Below, piece after piece: positions 6,319 through 8,808 of a stretch of DNA of 8,808 bases (its first letter is position 1; every line of letters begins with the position of its first letter). The DNA lies in NCBI GenBank assembly GCA_946481195.1, contig CAMLNG010000132.1:1-8808 (forward strand), read 5' to 3'. Below the pieces are notes generated by a model that saw only the letters and a list, made by a program, of their open reading frames with translations, did no database searches and was not told the DNA's origin. Both the position numbers and the translations under genes were made by a program. Source of the DNA: an uncultured Chromatiaceae bacterium (GTDB lineage Bacteria > Pseudomonadota > Gammaproteobacteria > Enterobacterales > Alteromonadaceae).

Positions 6319-6806
6319 CACTTTGGCTGCTCCCAGCGTTGCAAAGTGTTTTTATCCGCGGCTTTTGCTTCCACCCACTCGGCGGATTGATGAAAATGGG
6401 CTTTTTTCCACAGCGGAACTTCATTTTTAAGATAGTCCATCAGCATCTCGCAGGCAGCGAACGCATCGCGTCGGTGTGGCGCGGCAATACCAACCAGCAC
6501 TATCTGCTCACCAACAGGCAATACGCCAATCCGGTGAATGATACTTACCGCCCGTAAGTCAAAGCGTCGCGCCGCTTGCTCTGCAATTGTTGTGATGCTG
6601 CGCTCGGTCATGCCAGGATAATGTTCCAGCTCAAGCGCCTGAAGCTGGTCCATGTTAGTTGAATTGTCGGCGTCCGGCTTAAACTGGTCACGCACCAGGC
6701 CGGAAAACAATACCACTGCACCGCAATCTTGCCGAACAAGTGTCTGATACTCTTCAGTTAGTGAAAAATCCTCTACTTGGATCCGGCAGTTAATCAACGT
6801 CATCAT
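6318..6806 (-). CDS. moaE: Molybdopterin synthase catalytic subunit MoaE
   Basis: Large subunit of molybdopterin synthase; with thiocarboxylated MoaD it converts cyclic pyranopterin monophosphate to molybdopterin by adding the dithiolene sulfurs. The protein is 162 residues against about 150 in E. coli. Visible family motifs are VVLFSGLVRD at 31-40, LELEHYPGMTE at 58-68, IIHRIGVLPVGE at 89-100, APHRRDAFAACE at 109-120, the catalytic-Lys region PLWKK at 131-135 (Lys134 matches E. coli Lys119) and WVEAK at 144-148. A short insertion at about 43-56 (KPDADNSTNMDQLQ) explains much of the extra length. Three in-frame starts lie together (TTG, ATG, ATG). ATG 6806 forms a TGATG overlap with the moaD stop. 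The next ATG (6803) is better spaced from the GGGGG Shine-Dalgarno and is equally plausible. Confidence 0.95.
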   Translation of the reverse strand: MMTLINCRIQVEDFSLTEEYQTLVRQDCGAVVLFSGLVRDQFKPDADNSTNMDQLQALELEHYPGMTERSITTIAEQAARRFDLRAVSIIHRIGVLPVGEQIVLVGIAAPHRRDAFAACEMLMDYLKNEVPLWKKAHFHQSAEWVEAKAADKNTLQRWEQPK

Positions 6807-7069
6807 CAACCCCCGGTCACTGGTGGAAAGAGGGCGATGGTGTCGCCGGGTTGGACCATACTTTGCTGACCCGCGAGTTGCTCATTGATGGCAACTAACA
6901 GCTCCCGCTCCATCAGAGCTGCAGCGAAAAGAGACGATTGTCCGGCAATCATCAGGAGCAAATCTTTGACCTCTACAGGTTTAGTGAGTGTCAGTTTCAG
7001 ATTGCCGATCTGCATGGCTTCACGCAAAGATGCAAAAAATAACACTTCTGTGACAGGCGCTTGATTCAT
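6806..7069 (-). CDS. moaD: Molybdopterin synthase sulfur-carrier subunit MoaD
   Basis: Small ubiquitin-fold sulfur carrier of molybdopterin synthase, 87 residues (E. coli has 81). The essential C-terminal Gly-Gly, which is adenylylated by MoeB and converted to a thiocarboxylate, is present at 86-87 in the typical ending ALFPPVTGG. The N-terminal EVLFFASLREA strand-helix segment is also typical. No moeB is visible in the window, so the activating enzyme must be encoded elsewhere. The gene starts 4 bases after the moaC stop with only a weak GGAA Shine-Dalgarno inside the end of moaC, and its stop overlaps the moaE start (TGATG), consistent with coupled production of the two subunits. Confidence 0.94.
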   Translation of the reverse strand: MNQAPVTEVLFFASLREAMQIGNLKLTLTKPVEVKDLLLMIAGQSSLFAAALMERELLVAINEQLAGQQSMVQPGDTIALFPPVTGG

Positions 7070-7073
7070 GTTG

Positions 7074-7559
7074 TCATTTTCCGCTTGATTCAGATCTTAT
7101 CCAGTGGCCTGATTTGCCGCCAAGTTTCTCGATAAGATGGATTTTGTTGATTTCAATGGCTGGATCTGCGGCTTTGGCCATGTCGTGTAATGTCAGGGCT
7201 GCGACGCTCACCGCAGTTAAAGCTTCCATTTCTACACCGGTACTGCCTTCTACTTTACATAAAGCGCGGATCAATACTTTGCCAATCGTAGCGTCCAATT
7301 CAAACTGAATATCGATTTTGCTGAGCAACAATGGATGGCACAGCGGAATTAATTCTGCAGTTTTTTTCGCGGCCATGATGCCTGCGATCCGGGCACAGGC
7401 CAGTGCGTCACCTTTAGGTAATTGGCTTAGGGTCGCAACGATAGCGGGGAGCATACTGACTTCTGCCTGGGCGATGGCGGTGCGGTGTGTAGCAGTTTTT
7501 CCCAGAATATCAACCATTTGTGCTTCACCTTGTGCATTCAGGTGGGTCAAATCAGTCAT
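7074..7559 (-). CDS. moaC: Cyclic pyranopterin monophosphate synthase MoaC
   Basis: MoaC converts the MoaA product 3',8-cyclo-7,8-dihydro-GTP into cyclic pyranopterin monophosphate. It has 161 residues, exactly the family size. Conserved and catalytic regions are visible: MVDILGKTATHRTA at 15-28, PKGDALACARIAGIMAAKKT at 48-67 (Lys49, Lys65/66), LIPLCHPL at 70-77 (His75), VEGSTGVEMEALTAVSVAAL at 103-122, LHDMAKAAD at 124-132 (Asp126 and Lys129 equivalent to E. coli Asp128/Lys131) and LGGKSG at 146-151. The ATG at 7559 has a clear AGGAA Shine-Dalgarno (7566-7570) six bases upstream, lying inside the end of moaB. The moaB stop is one base away, and moaD follows after 4 bases. Confidence 0.96.
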   Translation of the reverse strand: MTDLTHLNAQGEAQMVDILGKTATHRTAIAQAEVSMLPAIVATLSQLPKGDALACARIAGIMAAKKTAELIPLCHPLLLSKIDIQFELDATIGKVLIRALCKVEGSTGVEMEALTAVSVAALTLHDMAKAADPAIEINKIHLIEKLGGKSGHWIRSESSGK

Positions 7560-7560
7560 C

Positions 7561-8106
7561 TTAAGTTCCTTTTACTGCAGAAGTACCACAAGGGCTGCCA
7601 CGGCGAAGCAGACTGGTAAAATTACAGGGTTTGGTATGCGCAATCAGCTGAGGCCAGATAATCTGTTCTGTCGCCAGTTGGGCGGCATCGACACTGCCGG
7701 GCATGGCAAAAATCAGCTTTTGGTTGGCAATCCCTGCGATAGCGCCGGATTGCAGGGCGGCACTGCCAATTTTTTGATAGGACAGGGTCCGGAACAACTC
7801 GCCAAATCCAGGGATCTCGCGGTCAAATAATGGCGTGACAGCTTCGACCGTACAATTTTTTGCATGAAAGCCAGTGCCGCCAGTCAGTAAAATGACCTGT
7901 GATACTGCGTCAGCAATTAATGCACTGACAGCTGCGCGGATTTGGTACAGGTCTTCTTTCACTATACCGCGCTGATAAAGCTGATGACCTTGTTGCTGTA
8001 ACGTATTGCTAAGCCAGACACCGGTATCGTCCGTTTCGAGGCTGTGCCGGTTGGATATAGACAGAAGCGCTATTTGCAAAGGCGATTCACCCGGAAACGA
8101 AGTCAT
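7561..8106 (-). CDS. moaB: Molybdenum cofactor biosynthesis protein MoaB (MoaB/MogA family, molybdopterin-binding)
   Basis: Member of the MoaB/MogA molybdopterin-binding fold, 181 residues. Visible are IALLSISNRHSLETDDTG at about 12-29, the pterin-binding core VILLTGGTGFHAKNCTVEAV at 71-90, FDREIPGFGELFR at 94-106, FAMPGS at 133-138 and the C-terminal TKPCNF at 158-163 that resembles E. coli MoaB. An extra tail of about 18 residues follows. E. coli MoaB is not required for Moco synthesis, but MoaB proteins in other bacteria adenylylate molybdopterin as MogA does. No mogA is present in this cluster, so that role is a reasonable inference here. ATG 8106 is chosen because a perfect AGGAG (8113-8117) lies six bases upstream and homology starts there. 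The frame runs open to 8226, but that part lies inside mobA and lacks family resemblance. The gap from the mobA stop is 16 bases. Confidence 0.93.
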   Translation of the reverse strand: MTSFPGESPLQIALLSISNRHSLETDDTGVWLSNTLQQQGHQLYQRGIVKEDLYQIRAAVSALIADAVSQVILLTGGTGFHAKNCTVEAVTPLFDREIPGFGELFRTLSYQKIGSAALQSGAIAGIANQKLIFAMPGSVDAAQLATEQIIWPQLIAHTKPCNFTSLLRRGSPCGTSAVKGT

Positions 8107-8112
8107 ATAAAG

Positions 8113-8117
8113 CTCCT
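8113..8117 (-). promoter_or_regulatory. Ribosome-binding site that fixes the moaB start
   Basis: CTCCT on the plus strand reads AGGAG on the minus strand, six bases before the ATG at 8106. It lies in the 16-base mobA-moaB gap and rules against the longer open frame beginning at 8226 inside mobA. Confidence 0.85.
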
Positions 8118-8122
8118 GATAA

Positions 8123-8722
8123 TTAACTGCATATTGGTGCAGCTCTTTGTTGATGGGCATCATCTGGCAACAGAAGTGCCTGAATACTGGCAAAGCTTGT
8201 CGGGTCATTGCAGTTTTTAAATGCAAAAGGCGCGAGCTGGGGGAGTGGTCTTAGCCCCAGCTTTGTCCAGGCCTGATGTAAAGAGCGTTTAGCCGCTGGA
8301 TCTGACAGCGTTGCAGCCAGAGTTTGTTGTAACTCGGCTGTTTTTCTGAGTAATACCGGCAATGGAAAACATTCGATAAAGCTGCCTGCCGGGCATGAAC
8401 TTAAAAACAAAGGTTCCAGCGCTGCAGGCGTCAGCAGTGGCATATCAACCGGCAATACCAATAACCAGTTTGTAAGGCAATGAGGCAGTGCCGCAGCAAT
8501 GCCTGCCATCGGACCGGCGTCGTGGACCAGGTCCTGAATAAATCCGGGTTCATTCCGGCTGACCAGCACTTGTTGTGCACCAAGCGCCACGCCCAGTCTT
8601 TTGATGCGCGCTAGCAAAGTTTCACCTTCCAGTTGCAGCAAAGCTTTGTCTCGTCCCATCCGGCTCGATTTCCCACCACACAGCACCAGAACTGAAAAGG
8701 CTGGTGATTGTTCAACTTGCAT
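8123..8722 (-). CDS. mobA: Molybdenum cofactor guanylyltransferase MobA
   Basis: MobA transfers GMP from GTP to Mo-molybdopterin, giving the (bis-)MGD cofactor used by DMSO-reductase-family enzymes such as nitrate reductase and formate dehydrogenase. The protein is about 199 residues (E. coli 194). The Rossmann-type nucleotidyltransferase signature LCGGKSSRMGRDK is at about 14-26, GPMAGI at 70-75, and the Mg-binding Asp is in LPVDMPLL near residue 93. The C-terminal segment (RSLHQAWTKLG, then FKNCNDP) matches the family's end, where an N-x-N(T)P-type motif normally closes the active site. Two consecutive ATGs (8725 and 8722) are possible. The second sits six bases from the GGAGG at 8729-8733 and is preferred; the first overlaps the moaA stop as TGATG. 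No mobB is seen. It is the second gene of the leftward run, coupled to moaA. Confidence 0.94.
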   Translation of the reverse strand: MQVEQSPAFSVLVLCGGKSSRMGRDKALLQLEGETLLARIKRLGVALGAQQVLVSRNEPGFIQDLVHDAGPMAGIAAALPHCLTNWLLVLPVDMPLLTPAALEPLFLSSCPAGSFIECFPLPVLLRKTAELQQTLAATLSDPAAKRSLHQAWTKLGLRPLPQLAPFAFKNCNDPTSFASIQALLLPDDAHQQRAAPICS

Positions 8723-8724
8723 CA

Positions 8725-8808
8725 TCAACCTCCGATCATGGCGAGTTGCCGGGTCTGACCGGTCTGTGCTTTCGCCAGTTGGTGACTGAACGGTTTGAAT
8801 TGCAGTTG
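8725..8808 (-). CDS. moaA: GTP 3',8-cyclase MoaA, C-terminal 27 codons only
   Basis: Only the 3' end of this gene lies inside the window; it runs off the right edge. The reverse strand from 8808 reads an open 27-residue tail ending RQLAMIGG followed by TGA. The terminal Gly-Gly after a basic/hydrophobic stretch is the hallmark C-terminus of MoaA, the radical-SAM enzyme that cyclises GTP in the first step of Moco synthesis; this GG reaches into the active site and is needed for activity in studied homologues. The position directly upstream of mobA-moaB-moaC-moaD-moaE, with the stop overlapping the first mobA ATG (TGATG), supports the call. The iron-sulfur cysteines are outside the window, so identification rests on the tail and context. 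Confidence 0.85.
   Translation of the reverse strand, partial: QLQFKPFSHQLAKAQTGQTRQLAMIGG
8729..8733 (-). promoter_or_regulatory. Ribosome-binding site of mobA, inside the end of moaA
   Basis: CCTCC on the plus strand reads GGAGG on the minus strand, overlapping the last Gly-Gly codons of moaA. Spacing is 0 bases to the TTG at 8728, 3 to the ATG at 8725 and 6 to the ATG at 8722, which favours 8722 as the translation start. Confidence 0.7.

Noticed and set aside
7318..7830. 170-codon plus-strand open frame opposite moaC and moaB
   Set aside because: It is antisense to two well-supported genes, has no recognisable motifs or ribosome-binding site, and is a shadow of their codon use.
8107..8226. 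N-terminal extension of moaB by 40 residues (open frame starting at 8226)
   Set aside because: It lies inside the mobA coding region, has no MoaB resemblance, and a perfect AGGAG sits six bases before the internal ATG at 8106.
1..8808. Mobile element, toxin-antitoxin, phage-defence or CRISPR content
   Set aside because: No transposase, integrase, repeats or unknown gene pairs were found; almost the whole window is accounted for by recognised metabolic and regulatory genes.

Overview
This 8.8-kb window is a molybdenum-cofactor (Moco) and molybdate-uptake locus from a gammaproteobacterium. Every gene resembles gammaproteobacterial Nar/Moa/Mob/Mod proteins, the base composition is close to 50% GC and looks even throughout, and the gene packing is dense. 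The genus cannot be fixed from the sequence; a Rheinheimera/Alishewanella-like or other Alteromonadales-type host is a guess. There are no RNA genes, insertion sequences, CRISPR arrays or gene-free stretches longer than about 130 bases.

Rightward strand (1-3724). The window opens inside a NarL-type nitrate/nitrite response regulator whose start lies upstream. Six bases later comes moeA (molybdenum insertase), which ends at a clear Rho-independent terminator (1945-1968). A separate monocistronic gene follows: a thiamine-diphosphate 2-oxoacid decarboxylase of the Azospirillum phenylpyruvate/indolepyruvate decarboxylase type. It has its own ribosome-binding site and a possible FNR-like promoter.

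Leftward strand (3747-8808). Reading right to left, nine genes lie head to tail: moaA (only the last 27 codons are in the window), mobA, moaB, moaC, moaD, moaE, modA, modB, modC. Most junctions are stop/start overlaps (TGATG or ATGA) or gaps of a few bases, so this is almost certainly one operon whose promoter lies beyond the right edge. It converges on the decarboxylase gene with only 22 bases between the two stop codons and no visible terminator.

How the genes work together: ModABC imports molybdate. MoaA and MoaC make cyclic pyranopterin monophosphate from GTP. The MoaD/MoaE synthase adds the dithiolene sulfurs. MoaB (in the MogA/MoaB family) probably adenylylates molybdopterin, MoeA inserts molybdate, and MobA attaches GMP to give the bis-MGD form used by respiratory nitrate reductase and other DMSO-reductase-family enzymes. 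NarL controls such enzymes, so the layout joins nitrate sensing, metal uptake and cofactor synthesis. The decarboxylase is the one gene not explained by this pathway. I see no convincing wholly new system; the items most worth a second look are the decarboxylase and its regulation.
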